Source of the DNA: Dunaliella salina
Lineage: Eukaryota > Chlorophyta > Chlorophyceae > Chlamydomonadales > Dunaliellaceae
Assembly (NCBI GenBank): GCA_002284615.2
Contig: MU069550.1
Span: forward strand, 95,977 to 114,388
Direction: 5' to 3'
DNA length: 18,412 nucleotides
Shown: positions 8,046 through 16,964 of the stretch, piece after piece
Numbering within the stretch: the first letter of the stretch is position 1
Layout of the letters: each line of letters starts with the position of its first letter
Made by a program: the position numbers and the translations under genes
The notes under the pieces: model-generated
The model's database searches: none
Told to the model about the DNA's origin: nothing
Seen by the model: the letters and a program-made list of their open reading frames with translations, nothing else

Positions 8046-11000
8046 GTGATGTGACCGCTGTTGCCTTTGCAAGCAGTCGAATGCACAATACAAGTAGATG
8101 CCAAATGGAAGTATGCACCTCTAACTTTTGCCAGACAGTGACTCTGCGAACTCTCTCGCACAGGCGGCAATGACTGCTGAGGCTGCGGAGCCGAAAGCAC
8201 ACTTCAGGCGTGATTGGTGGCGCTCATGCCAGGTACGACGTGCCCCTCGTTGTGTTGAGAGCAAACAAGGCAGACATAGACAGGAAATCAATGTTATGCA
8301 AGCTCCCTCCCCAAAAGCAAGCATCAGCATATCCCCTGCTATGGCCATCCGCCGACAGAGATTTTGCGCACAAGCAAACACATTTCCTTTTTGTTGGTCT
8401 TCAGACCCATAATCCGGGGTGGGAGTACGTTTTATGGGACCAAGACAAGTCTGAGCAATTCCTGCGGGATTACTTTCCATGGTAAGCTCAGGTTGGTGTG
8501 TATGTCAACAAGATGTGACAAAGGGCACATGCATTATCATTTTTACATTCGTAAATGTATCGACCACACAGTCCGCACATGCATATCAATTTCGCTGCAG
8601 TTTTTGCCCTGCTGCTTGAGTGGGCAAACAACACTCCTGCGCTGCAATGACAGGTTCTTGCCAGTCTTCCAAGGCATGGACTCATTGGTCCTGAAGTCAG
8701 ATGCCTTACGCGCATTCATCCTGTTTGCTTACGGCGGCGTGTACCTCGTAAGTAGTTGAAGTGTTGGGAAAGGTTTGTACATTGCTTTGAATCAAGAAAC
8801 TCACTGAAGCTCTGTTTGCATTAGCTACAATGGGCCAATCCGCTTTCGCGCATACACAAAGGCATACACACTTTCATGCAGGATTTGGACACTGAGTGCT
8901 TTCAGCCTCTGGCCCCATCACTTGAAGGTGCTGTGCTGCTGTCAGCTTGCTCCTGATCGCATTCATGGTTTACCTAGGACAATTTAAAAGGCGTCGTCAG
9001 CATATCACACATGTCTTGATACAATACGATTGCTCACCTTGGGTGAAAGTCTGTTGAGAGGGAGCCACACCTCCACAAATGCAGGCCATAGCCTTGTCTT
9101 GCAGGCGGAGGAGGATGGCTTTGTCAATAATGCACAGGTGACGCAGTTATGATAGGCTTTAATGTTATTACAAGTTGTTATAAGGAGCATCATGAGTCAA
9201 TTCAAAGATGTAGGCCTTCAACACCAACAAACCACTAACTTGCACTTCATGTTCGCACTCCATGCCCATTCTTTCAGTATACTCACCAACTTGTTACCAC
9301 TAGACGTGTTATTGAAAATAGAAAACATCTCTCACAATCAGATTTGGGAGCTGGGTGCTCCCAGTAATCCTCCAGATTCCCATTAGATTTCTCTCTTCCT
9401 TGGATGTTTGGATTCCTCAGTAAAGGGACCCGCGGCTCTTATGAGCCTCCGTATCTTTTTTTCTTTAATTGGTTTAGAAAGAGATTTCACTGCCTGTGCA
9501 GTTTTCCTTTCCCTCTTCTTTGCATGATCCTCAACCATTGTGACAGGTCAGCATCCCCCCTTCTTGTCCAGTCCAAGAGCTCAGGTGCAGAGGACTCAAG
9601 GAGCGTAAGCTTAATCCCTCCTTGCTTTCACAAATGGAGCCATCAACTGTCTGCACTTCCTCTCTGTCCTCCAAAATCTGAAAAACATCCTCCAATCTAA
9701 CATCCAAATTCTCATCAAGCGCTCCTGGACCTACGGAAACAGCCACGTTTGCTGAGGCTTGCTTGAGGGCGCTACCCTCCAGCATGCGATGCGATCAAAA
9801 CGTAACTAGGCGTGCATTGCCAAGTCCTCAAGGAAAATTGTATGCATCCCCAGCTAGCGTGCACTCTGGCAGCTCTCTAAAGTATTTCCCTCACATGCAG
9901 ATGGCGAGTGCTGCAGGACACCCGTTTTGGTGGCTGCTCATTAAGCGGGCGGTTCTTGCGGCTAGGAAAGGCAACAAGGACCCTCTCTACGCTGCGGGGC
10001 CTCATGCGCTGACAGAGACCCTCAAGGTGAAAGAATGGAGAAATGAAGACGACTCATTTCTTTTTCAAGGGATGACACGCTCTATGCTGCGGGGCCTCAT
10101 GCGCTGACAAAGACCCTCAAGGTGAAAGAATGGAGGAATGGAGACGAGATCAAGATCATTTCTTTTTGAAGGAATGACACACTTTATGCTGCGAGACCTC
10201 ATTCGTTGACAGAGACCCTCAAGGTGAAAGAATGGAGGAATGAAGACGAGTTCAAGATTATTTCTTTTTGAAGGAATGACACACTCTATGCTGCGAGACC
10301 TCATTTGTTGACAGAGATCCTCATTAAAAGGATGGAGAGATGGAAACAAGTTCAAAATTTTGAGCTTTTTGGAGGGATGACTCACTTTATGCTGCGGGGC
10401 CTCATGCGCTGACAGAGACCCTCGAGGTGAAAGGGTAGAGGAGACCTTTTCTTTGGTGAGGCCCCTGCCAGCTTGCTAGTTAGGAAACCTTTCCTTAATA
10501 CGCACACACCTCTGGCCTGCATAGATTTTTCTCCTCTTCTCTCCAGGAAACAAGTTCAAGGTCATCTTCTTAAAGGGCTGAAGGAAGAGACCTCCCAATA
10601 AAAAGGCCCAGGGTGGCTTTGGCCATGCTGTGGCTGCGGGGTGTGCGCCAAGAAGATCACAGAATGGGTTACAGATTTTGAAGGACGCACTGTTGGCTAG
10701 ATCTTGTATCCTGAACCGTAAGCATCAGGCTCGAAGTTCCTGAAGCAGCCCCTCCACTGTTTCCATGCATTCCAACATTCCTCGTATTGATGTGGAAGAG
10801 TTTTCTTTGCCTACATAGTTTTTCCTTCTCTGTACCGTGCCATTCCTTTGCCCAAAAACTGCCCTGGGAGCCTCTTTTGAGGGGGAGCTGCGCTAGCTAC
10901 AAGAGCTGCTCACAAATTTCTTGCAGTTGTTGTAACTGTCTCACGCTGCATGCAGTCTGATCTGGCAGGATGAGGAAATTCCACCGCCATCTTCGTCATT

Positions 11001-14000
11001 CATGATTTGTACATCTTTTGTTCATCTCCAAGGTGTCAGGGTATCCAGAGATCTGGACACCTTGAAGATGTACAAGGCAAGAGTTTACTTTCTGCAGCTG
11101 CCTGATACCGCATCCTGCTTGATTTGGCTGGACAAGAACCACATGGGAGCTATGGATGGCAGGTGGTACCCTTTCCCAAATTCCCTTGGGAAGTAGACTG
11201 GTACATCACTGAGCGCATGAGGCAGGTGTACAGGAAAAGAAGAGTTTGTGCAGGCCATAGACCGTGTGCATCAAGGACAGGATCCCCAACTGGCGAGCTA
11301 GCAGGGGGCAGGCATTGGTGAACACCAAAATGCCCTCAGACTTGCAACAGACATAGCTAGCCTCGGTGAGGCAGGTGCCCACCCTTGAAAACACATGTAC
11401 TTGTCCTCTACCTGAATGTTTTTTGGATTGATCTTCCCTGAAATGTGCATCCATAGCAATGCACAGCAGATGCAGACGTCTTAAAAAAAGGAAGTGTGAT
11501 AAGGGATTTAAAACATGTGCCCTCATGTCAAGGTCTTAATCAGCATGATCCTGCCGGGCTAGCATGAAAACTGTCAAGCTTTTCTTAACGTCTTTGTCGG
11601 GAAAAAAAGAAAAAAACTACGAAGGTAGAGAGCCTCCCTGCGTCAATTGAAGACAAGGAAACACATTGGCTCATAAAGAGCCATGAGTCCCCTCCACCAC
11701 GTCTCCAGTGGGGACTCTCAGCATCCTGAAACTAGTACAAGAGTGTGGAACCCTAGTTAGATTTCCCCAGATTCAATTTGCAGAACTCTGCTTAATACGT
11801 TTGTTTTCTCTCAGCCTGGCCTCATGCATTCATATAGAGATCAATAGTTTCAATCTTGATCGTCACAAACTTTTGATCGCCCTTTGGGTTCTCTGGATTT
11901 TCAGCTGATTTAGCAGATGTTTGAAATGCCTTTGCTGCATGTTGTCCATTTTGGGGGCCTCAGGCATAGAGCTGCTGGCAAACCCCTTTATGAGTTCTAG
12001 GCCACCACTGCATCATCCACTGATTCCCTCACTTTCTGCTTCCAGGAGTACTTAGGCCCTCGTCTCTCCTCTTCCAGCATTGCTGGCACTTACAGCGATT
12101 CCTGGGCAAACCCTCAATGCAACACCACGCCTCCTGCTGGACCTCATCAGAGGCAGGCACCAGTGGCATGGCCAGCAGCACCTCTTGCAAGTCCACTGAG
12201 GAATGGCTCCCTAAACATAGAACACCCTCACAGGACTGACAATGCGTCAAGTCAAGATGAAGGGGCAGCTTCTGGGGCAGGAAAGAAGCATGGCTGTAAT
12301 GACCAGTCTCTCACCATCCAGGTGTACGCAACGGCACAATGGTTCAATCCCTGTGGCAGATGGTGAGTCTAGTCAACCCAGCTATGTGTGTGCCTGGACC
12401 TGCTTGCTTTCATTCCAGCCTAAACAAATTGATCTACGTTGGAGCAGGCATGTACATAACATGACCTAACCAATATCTGCTGCAAAAGATCCGGGGGATT
12501 TTGAGGTAGAGGTAATCGAGGTCAGAAAATGCTATCATGGTATAATCTCTATGCCACTATCTGTCTTACTTAGCTTACTTTTCTCAGCCACATGGCTTGA
12601 GGCACATGTTGCACACGCTCGCAATGTCAGCCGCCTTTTGCTCCCACCTCGTCTTTCTTAGTGCGCGCAGTGTCAACTGCTATTTGCTACACCTTCTGTT
12701 CCTTAATATGTACACGATGTCAGCTGCCATTCGTTTCACTTTCTTTTCCTTAAAGCACGCAGTCCATCTCCTGCACAAACTTTTTCTTATGCTTTCCTGC
12801 AGGAATGATTGGGATTGCGTGGCGCGGTCTGCTCGCTGCAAGGCATTTATGAGGAGAGGGGGCATGGAGCAGCTGCAGGTAACATCTGAATGCTGCAAGG
12901 GGCCAGTTACTTTTTTTTTTGGTTACATGTGCCCAAGGGCATGGCGATGTCCCTAGAGGGCCTCTGCTAGAGGAAGGGGAAGCTCCTAAACAAAGAGAAA
13001 GAGCGGCTGGCGCATGTCCAAAGGGAGAGAGAGAAGGAGGGGCGCGCATTAGACACGCACGCACCTACACACCAAGGCAGGAAAAAACCGAGACACAGAC
13101 CTCTGCTCTAAGACACGAGTCTCAAGACCAAGTTCGAGTTCTGGTCAGAAGCAATGTTTGCACGTAGCTTGCCTCAGCCGGTGGGACTTGCTCCCACCAA
13201 CTGAGTGTCAGTGCTGACTGTTGAGTCTTTCTTTCATGCACGCTGGTTGCTGTCCAGCATAGACTATTGTATTTGTTTGCCTAAGGCTTTACAGGTTGCT
13301 GTCAAGCATTTGTGAGGAGAGGGGGTATGGAGTAGCTGCAGGTAATGGCTGAATATTGCAAGAGGCTTTACAAATTGCAATAAAGAATTTATGAGGAAAG
13401 GAGGCATGGAGCAACCGCAGGTGAGAATAGGTGCCTTTCAACGCAAGGCAAGGAAATAGCAATACCGTGTGGACCCAAGCAAAGCAAAGGCGGGAAAAGG
13501 CAAAGGAGGGGTTGTGAGGTGACAGACAAGGAAAACTAGTAGATTGGCAGGTTCTCCTTCAAAGGAGAGAGGAGAGATTTGCCGTCAGGCCTTTGCCCTA
13601 GGGCAAAGCCATCTGGGGATGAGGGCGCAAACGAGGGATGGCAAGAAGTTCACAAAATGCACAGCAAATAAACAGGAGATGAAAAGCTTTCCAGGGCAGG
13701 GCCTATGCGCTAGGTGCGTGTCACCAAGGGGCAATGCAAGGTGGGTGGGGAAGGTGTGATCTGCCCAGGCCCCATAGGCTGCAACTCTTTCCAAAACAAA
13801 AATGATACCTTTTATGTCAGAACCTTTTCTTAACCCTTGACAGCAATTTCCCTCAGCCTTGCCACTGTCAGAAATATCTTTTTGCCTTTCAGAGGTTATG
13901 CCTAGGGCCTGCTTAGGTGTAGAGGGTCACTTTAAGTCAGGTTAGCCAAGTAGGTTTGAGTTAATGCCCAGCTGCAGCCTGCCGATTCTGAGTATGCAGA

Positions 14001-15707
14001 ACCTTTTACTTGGCCTCTTTGAACAACTCTGCATACTCAGTTTGTGCAGGAGGGGGGTCCAGGGTGGGAGGCCAGGTATCAGGCATAATCCCTGCCAAAA
14101 TGGCCCACCCCCGGGGTCCTCAGGAAGCCCCTCCCCGGCTTACCTGACCAGCAGCGATGGCTAAACACTTCATCAGGAGCACATTCCACGGGGTCCGGGG
14201 GGCTGGGGCGGGGGTCCAGAAAATCGCTCCCCGGCACCCCGATTTTGGCAGGGAAATCGCGAGAAGCAAAGGCTTTTTGTACACTGGACGGAATCCAGTC
14301 GAAATCCGGTCGATCACTTTGATTAGTTTTAATTAATAAAAAAACTCTTGTGGCATGAGCCCGCAACAGGGAACCAGGAACCTACAAGAGTTTCCAGTGC
14401 TCTTTTAGGAGAGGAGTGCATCTACCTGGTTTCCAAAGGGTGGCGGGCTGGAAATGAAAAGGAGATGGCTTTTGAAATTTCATGACAGCTGGCGCTTTGA
14501 CCGAGCCCCAGGGACGTGCACATCCACTCCTGGGCCACCAAAACTGGCAGGACATGCCTGGGAAATATGCTGGACAAGTCTCAGGTGGGGGCCAAAAACA
14601 GTGTTTGCCTGGCTTCCCAGTTCGCACCACTTTTGCCTAGCAAATGGCGCACAGGTGACCATGCACGAAGTGCTCAAGACCAAATTTTGCCCCCTCTTTT
14701 TTTTCACTCTGATGGATCAGACTTGACCTAAAACCTACCTGAGAGCTAAAATATGGGCAAAATTTGGGCCAGAGTAGGGGTTTTTGCACCCATTTGCCTG
14801 GACATGGTCAAAAATGACTAAAAATGCCCATGGCTCAAAATTAGAGCCCCACCCTCACTCTTTTGATGCAGAAGTACTTAATAGGCCATCCTCAAGCATT
14901 TTGTAGCCTCAGATTGCAGCGGGGCATTAACTCCCCATTTTCACACATAGATTGGCTAACCTGACTTTAACTTAAAGTTTAAGTGATCTCCGCATCAACC
15001 AAGAAGACCTCCTGTGTCACCCCCATGGTTTGCTAGATAGAGCTGAGCAGCCAACTTTCTGGCTGAAGGCTAAAATTTCGCGTAATGTGATGCATGGAAA
15101 CATCCCGTGTCATCCCCGCCAAATTAAAAATTTGGCCTGGTGTCCTGGTGCCATGAATGGAGGTTTATTATACTCCTTGGATATGCATAAAGTCCTGCTG
15201 CACTTGCCTGTGTTCGGTACGACCCCGAGGGGCTCCGCAACAACCATCCAGGTGTTCAGCAATGGAACCCCTAGGGATTCCACAACAACCTCCCTTTTCT
15301 TCCTGTTCATGCAGGTGCTTAGCGAGCTAGAGAGAAGCCAAGCAGATCTTGCATGGCCAGAGTCTGCTGCCGCAGGTCACACCATTACCGCAGAAGTGGA
15401 GGAAGCAGAGGCAGGAACTACAGATGCTGGAAGTGGTTACAGAGAGGAGAAGGCAGTAATTGATGGGGTAGGCAGCCCAGGCATCCAAAATGCTGCGCAG
15501 ACTCAAGACCATGGCAAAGACCAAAGCAGGCAGAAGAAGGATTTGGTTCAGATCCCCCGCGTGCATGACATACTGCCTGTTTGCCAAAGAGAGTTTGGCC
15601 ACGTGGTGGGGGTGCACCACTTCTCCGGCAGCTGGCTTGGGCTGGATGGGACCAAATCTGGATGGTTGCGGGATGAGGTGAGGCAGAGGCTCATGCTGAC
15701 CTACTAG
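7701..15707 (+). CDS. GT32-family (Och1-like) Golgi glycosyltransferase, 10 exons
   Basis: Joining ten exons at GT-AG sites gives about 531 residues without a stop, and every phase matches. The protein is a type II membrane protein. It has a short basic N-terminus, one membrane helix (about residues 23-37, NVLLAISFLVLLSLLV) and a stem with N-glycosylation sites. The catalytic domain starts at IPRLLHQ (about 103). Next come NPGWEYVLWD, SDALRAFILFAYGGVYL and DLDTEC; the DxD at about 196-198 binds the metal and sugar nucleotide. NNAQMASAAGHPFW and GPHALTET follow, then VYATAQWFNPC and finally VVGVHHFSGSW (about 500-508). These are the blocks of the DxD sugar-binding (Gly_transf_sug) family. The sugar and acceptor cannot be told. 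Two low-complexity inserts (exons 8 and 10) make it longer than many relatives. The three last introns (440-2436 bp) are full of repeats. Confidence 0.88.
8164..8232 (+). CDS. GT32 exon 2
   Basis: 23 codons, ending FRRDWWRSCQ, between acceptor CTCGCACAG and donor CAG/GTACGA; phase 0 on both sides. The W..SC block precedes NPGWEY in the family. Confidence 0.8.
8405..8481 (+). CDS. GT32 exon 3
   Basis: Reads THNPGWEYVLWDQDKSEQFL and DYFPW across the junction. Acceptor GGTCTTCAG, donor TG/GTAAGC; ends in phase 2. Confidence 0.88.
8654..8747 (+). CDS. GT32 exon 4
   Basis: Reads FLPVFQG then SDALRAFILFAYGGVYL, the most conserved block before the DxD. Acceptor AATGACAG, donor CTC/GTAAGT; ends in phase 0. 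Confidence 0.92.
8882..8927 (+). CDS. GT32 exon 5 with DxD motif
   Basis: Reads DLDTECFQPLAPSLEG; DLD is the catalytic DxD. The donor at GAAG/GTGCTG (phase 1) was chosen because reading on meets a stop, and because it joins the next exon as LEGHSLVLQAEEDG. Confidence 0.88.
9085..9137 (+). CDS. GT32 exon 6
   Basis: Reads HSLVLQAEEDGFVNNAQ. An alternative acceptor at 9104 would keep only AEEDGFVNNAQ and does not fit the phase of exon 5. Donor CAG/GTGACG, phase 0. Confidence 0.85.
9901..10026 (+). CDS. GT32 exon 7
   Basis: 42 codons, MASAAGHPFWWLLIKRAV to GPHALTETLK. Acceptor TCACATGCAG, donor AAG/GTGAAAG, phase 0. The last part of this exon and its donor are tandemly repeated downstream. Confidence 0.9.
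9982..10435 (+). repeat. Five tandem copies of exon 7 end plus 5' splice site
   Basis: The block GCTGCGGGGCCTCATGCGCT starts at 9991 (in exon 7) and recurs, with changes, at 10086, 10188, 10290 and 10391 (spacing 95, 102, 102, 101). The CTCAAG/GTGAAAG junction is kept in copies 1-3, is CTCGAG/GTGAAAG in copy 5 and is lost in copy 4. Use of a later donor would read into a stop at 10105-10107. Confidence 0.93.
10445..10545 (+). mobile_element. LINE-like 3' tail in intron 7
   Basis: CCTTTCCTTAATACGCAC resembles the family 3'UTR block TCTTTCCTTAATGCACGC and ends in a pyrimidine tract (TTTTTCTCCTCTTCTCTCC). No coding part is seen. A minus-strand sequence of the same type (CCTTGATGCACACGG, around 11262-11276) lies further on. 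Confidence 0.4.
11002..11196 (+). other. Coding-like frame of unknown origin inside intron 7
   Basis: An open stretch containing KARVYFLQLPDTASCLIWLD then DGRWYPFP looks protein-like but matches no family I know. Its 5' end overlaps an imperfect inverted repeat: CAAGGTGTC (11028) pairs with GACACCTTG (11055). It cannot be part of the GT32 mRNA, since exons 7 and 8 join directly in phase. It may be a captured or transposon fragment. Confidence 0.3.
11310..11604. other. Intron 7 interior, nothing seen
   Basis: I see no coding character, repeat or RNA in this part of the intron. Confidence 0.5.
11605..11702. repeat. Short dispersed repeat, copy 2
   Basis: After an A-rich lead it reads AACTACGAAGGTAGAGAG and contains the hairpin GGCTC-ATAAA-GAGCC (11668-11682), as in the copy at 4484. 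It is truncated after CCCCTCCACCAC. Confidence 0.75.
11703..12045. other. Intron 7, last part
   Basis: No gene or repeat recognised. It ends with a good acceptor, CTTTCTGCTTCCAG, at 12045. Confidence 0.5.
12046..12362 (+). CDS. GT32 exon 8 with glycosylated low-complexity insert
   Basis: Joins exon 7 in phase 0 (GPHALTETLK-EYLGPRLSS). About 75 residues rich in Ser, Pro, Ala and Gly follow, with sequons NTT, NGS and NAS. The family core then resumes as SLTIQVYATAQWFNPCGR. It ends in phase 2 at a strong donor TG/GTGAGT. A weaker donor CAG/GTGTAC at 12321 would drop the conserved NPC block. Confidence 0.82.
12617..12800 (+). repeat. Degenerate 46-bp tandem repeat in intron 8
   Basis: Four units align on ATGTCAGCCGCC (12624), GTGTCAACTGC (12670), ATGTCAGCTGCC (12717) and AGTCCATCTCC (12761). 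Most units include a CTTA(A/G)(T/A) block like the LINE tails. The array runs straight into the pyrimidine tract of the exon 9 acceptor. Confidence 0.6.
12803..12878 (+). CDS. GT32 exon 9
   Basis: With the two bases from exon 8 it reads WNDWDCVARSARCKAFMRRG then GMEQLQ. Acceptor CTTTCCTGCAG, donor CAG/GTAACA, ends in phase 0. Its second half is duplicated twice in the following intron. Confidence 0.82.
13185..13262 (+). mobile_element. LINE 3' tail in intron 9
   Basis: Carries the family 3'UTR (TGTCAGTGCTGACTGTTG, then ATGCACGCTGGTTGCTG) and the terminal hairpin GCTGG (13242-13246) with CCAGC (13254-13258). A separate small hairpin, GGTGGGA-CTTGC-TCCCACC, lies just before. No coding part is visible. 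Confidence 0.7.
13281..13430 (+). repeat. Two pseudo-copies of exon 9 end plus 5' splice site
   Basis: GCATTTGTGAGGAGAGGGGG (13306) and GAATTTATGAGGAAAGGAGG (13385), 79 bp apart, repeat GCATTTATGAGGAGAGGGGG of exon 9 (12843). Both keep a donor: GCAG/GTAATG at 13342 and GCAG/GTGAGA at 13421. In-frame stops (TGA, TAG) show that the first copy no longer codes. Confidence 0.9.
13591..13608. repeat. Perfect 18-bp palindrome
   Basis: CTTTGCCCT is followed at once by its complement AGGGCAAAG, inside intron 9. Confidence 0.9.
13928..14985. mobile_element. Inverted-repeat DNA element, about 1.06 kb
   Basis: Left CACTTTAAGTCAGGTTAGCC matches the complement of the right end, which has an extra short insertion (TTAAACTTTAAG). 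Similarity continues inward through GAGTTAATGCCC and GCTGCA(G/A)(C/T)CTG. A 13-bp perfect stem (13988-14000 with 14028-14040) lies near the left end. I find no target duplication and no transposase, so the superfamily is open. It sits in intron 9. Confidence 0.7.
15222..15330 (+). repeat. Duplicated 3' splice site of exon 10
   Basis: ACCCCGAGGGGCTCCGCAAC (15222) repeats as ACCCCTAGGGATTCCACAAC (15267). The first copy leads to CCAG/GTGTTCAGCAAT (15251), the second to GCAG/GTGCTTAGCGAG (15314), the true acceptor. The upstream copy is therefore a decoy acceptor with the start of the exon attached. Confidence 0.8.
15315..15707 (+). CDS. GT32 exon 10 (last)
   Basis: 130 codons and a stop. An acidic, Gln/Gly-rich insert (AEVEEAEAGTTDAGSG and on) precedes the family C-terminus, FGHVVGVHHFSGSW, then GWLRDEVRQRLMLTY-stop. 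HHFSGSW corresponds to the HHW-x-GSW block of GT32 enzymes. Joins exon 9 in phase 0. Confidence 0.88.
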   Translation: MLSELERSQADLAWPESAAAGHTITAEVEEAEAGTTDAGSGYREEKAVIDGVGSPGIQNAAQTQDHGKDQSRQKKDLVQIPRVHDILPVCQREFGHVVGVHHFSGSWLGLDGTKSGWLRDEVRQRLMLTY

Positions 15708-15754
15708 GGGCTTTTCTTCGTTTGCGGGGTTGTATGCAGCCTTTTTTCCCTGTG

Positions 15755-16500
15755 TGTGCTATCTGCCAAGCTCTTGAATGTTTTGGGGAGTTTAGGCAGA
15801 GGCTGCCCAAGCACCCAAACCATTCAAGTGGCAGATAGCAAGCCAAAATACAGATCTGCTGGACCTGCATGGGCTAGCCTCTGCCTCTGTCTCTACCTCT
15901 CAGGCAGAGGCAGAAGCAGGGGCTGGCCCATGTAGATGCATTTGAACTCTTCACTTCTCCGCTATCTGCCGAGCACTTGAATGGTTTGGGGATTTAGGCA
16001 GGGGCAGAGCCAAGGGCTGGCTCAAGTGAGAGCTGGAACCAGCAGAGCTGTTTCCTTTGTTTGCCTTCTATCAAGTGCTTGAATGAAGTGAAGCGCTCAA
16101 AGTGTGGAAGCCCTTGGCGGGCTCATGTAGGTCCACAAGCTTTTTCTTTGTCTGCGGTCAAGGCTTAAATAGTTTGGGAGTTTTGCTGGAGGCAGAGGTG
16201 ATGACTGGCTCATGCAGGTCCAGTAGATTTTTCTTCTGCCAACCTGCAAAGGATTTGAATATTTTGGGAGTTTAGGCAGAAGCAAAGGTCCAGCAGAGCT
16301 TTTTCGTTCATTGGTCCAGCAGACCTTTTCCCTACTTCAAGTTACAAGTTATTTGATTAGTTGTAGTTTGGAAGGCTGAGACAGAAGGACAAGCTCGTAC
16401 AGGTTGTTGCTCATCAAAGCCATCATCTTGGGGGGGTTGGGGGGTGGCTATCTGTTAAACACCTCGAATGCATCTCTGTGCTCTGCTGTTGTTCAAAATG
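15755..16500. repeat. Degenerate 85-105 bp repeat array
   Basis: Units align on CTATCTGCC..GCACTTGAATG, GTTTGGG(G)AGTTTAGGCAGA and GGCTCATGTAGGTCCAGCAG. Anchors are at 15773, 15976, 16078, about 16164, about 16252, and a remnant near 16450-16470. One unit is inverted (CATTCAAG at 15821, ending GGCAGATAGC), which makes an 80-bp hairpin with its neighbour. The array starts about 50 bp after the GT32 stop and probably forms part of its 3'UTR. Confidence 0.75.
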
Positions 16501-16554
16501 CCAGGCAGAAGGAGATAAAAAAAGCAAAAGTAAACACTGAAAAGAAAAAGAAAA

Positions 16555-16697
16555 ACAGAAAAGCTACGTAGGCAGAGAAGCTTTCCCTACATCAATAAAG
16601 GAAAAGGAGACACACTGGCTCAAAAAAGAGCCAAGTGCCCCCTCCGCCACAAGGTATGAAAAAGAGAAAGCTAATGTGGGTCTGGAGGGTTACTAGA
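16555..16697. repeat. Short dispersed repeat, copy 3, plus a partial copy
   Basis: AAGCTACGTAGGCAGAGAAG to GGAGGGTTACTAG matches the copy at 4484 nearly end to end. The hairpin is GGCTC-AAAAAA-GAGCC (16617-16632). A partial repeat of its middle (GGGAGACACATTGGCTC) follows at 16736-16760. Confidence 0.8.
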
Positions 16698-16831
16698 AGC
16701 ACACTGAATGACGCTCCCTGTGTTAAGTCCGGAAAGGGAGACACATTGGCTCAAAGAGCTGTCGGTCCCCCCCATCAACTGCTTGTATTTGTTGATTTAT
16801 CAGACATTGCTGTACATCTGCCGTGATGTAT

Positions 16832-16950
16832 GGGTTGGTCAATTCCATGCATTCACGCCACATATCACACGTATGGCCGCATATACATAGCATTTACCCC
16901 GTCAAGATGCTGGTATTTATGGCATGTAATAGGGATTTGGCCAACCCTAA
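16832..16950. mobile_element. Very short hAT-like element (about 119 bp)
   Basis: GGGTTGGTCAATTCC at 16832 is the imperfect complement of GGATTTGGCCAACCC ending at 16947, and the right end runs on as CCAACCCTAA. TGATGTAT occurs just before the left end (16824-16831) and just after 16950 (16951-16958). Eight bases and GGGTTG-type ends suggest hAT, but the left terminus lacks three bases. Confidence 0.45.
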
Positions 16951-16964
16951 TGATGTATTTGCAG

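Noticed and set aside
8121..8480. Minus-strand frame over GT32 exons 2-3
   Set aside because: It overlaps conserved plus-strand exons and is a shadow of them.
9531..9785. Minus-strand frame with protein-like composition in GT32 intron 6
   Set aside because: No start context, partner exon or known motif; lies wholly inside an intron whose flanking exons join in phase.
12335..12350. GGTTCAATCCC resembling a tRNA B box
   Set aside because: It lies inside GT32 exon 8 and encodes the conserved WFNPC block.
14079..14726. Several 65-95 codon frames inside the inverted-repeat element
   Set aside because: No transposase motif (DDE/D) or conserved domain could be recognised, and frames overlap on both strands.
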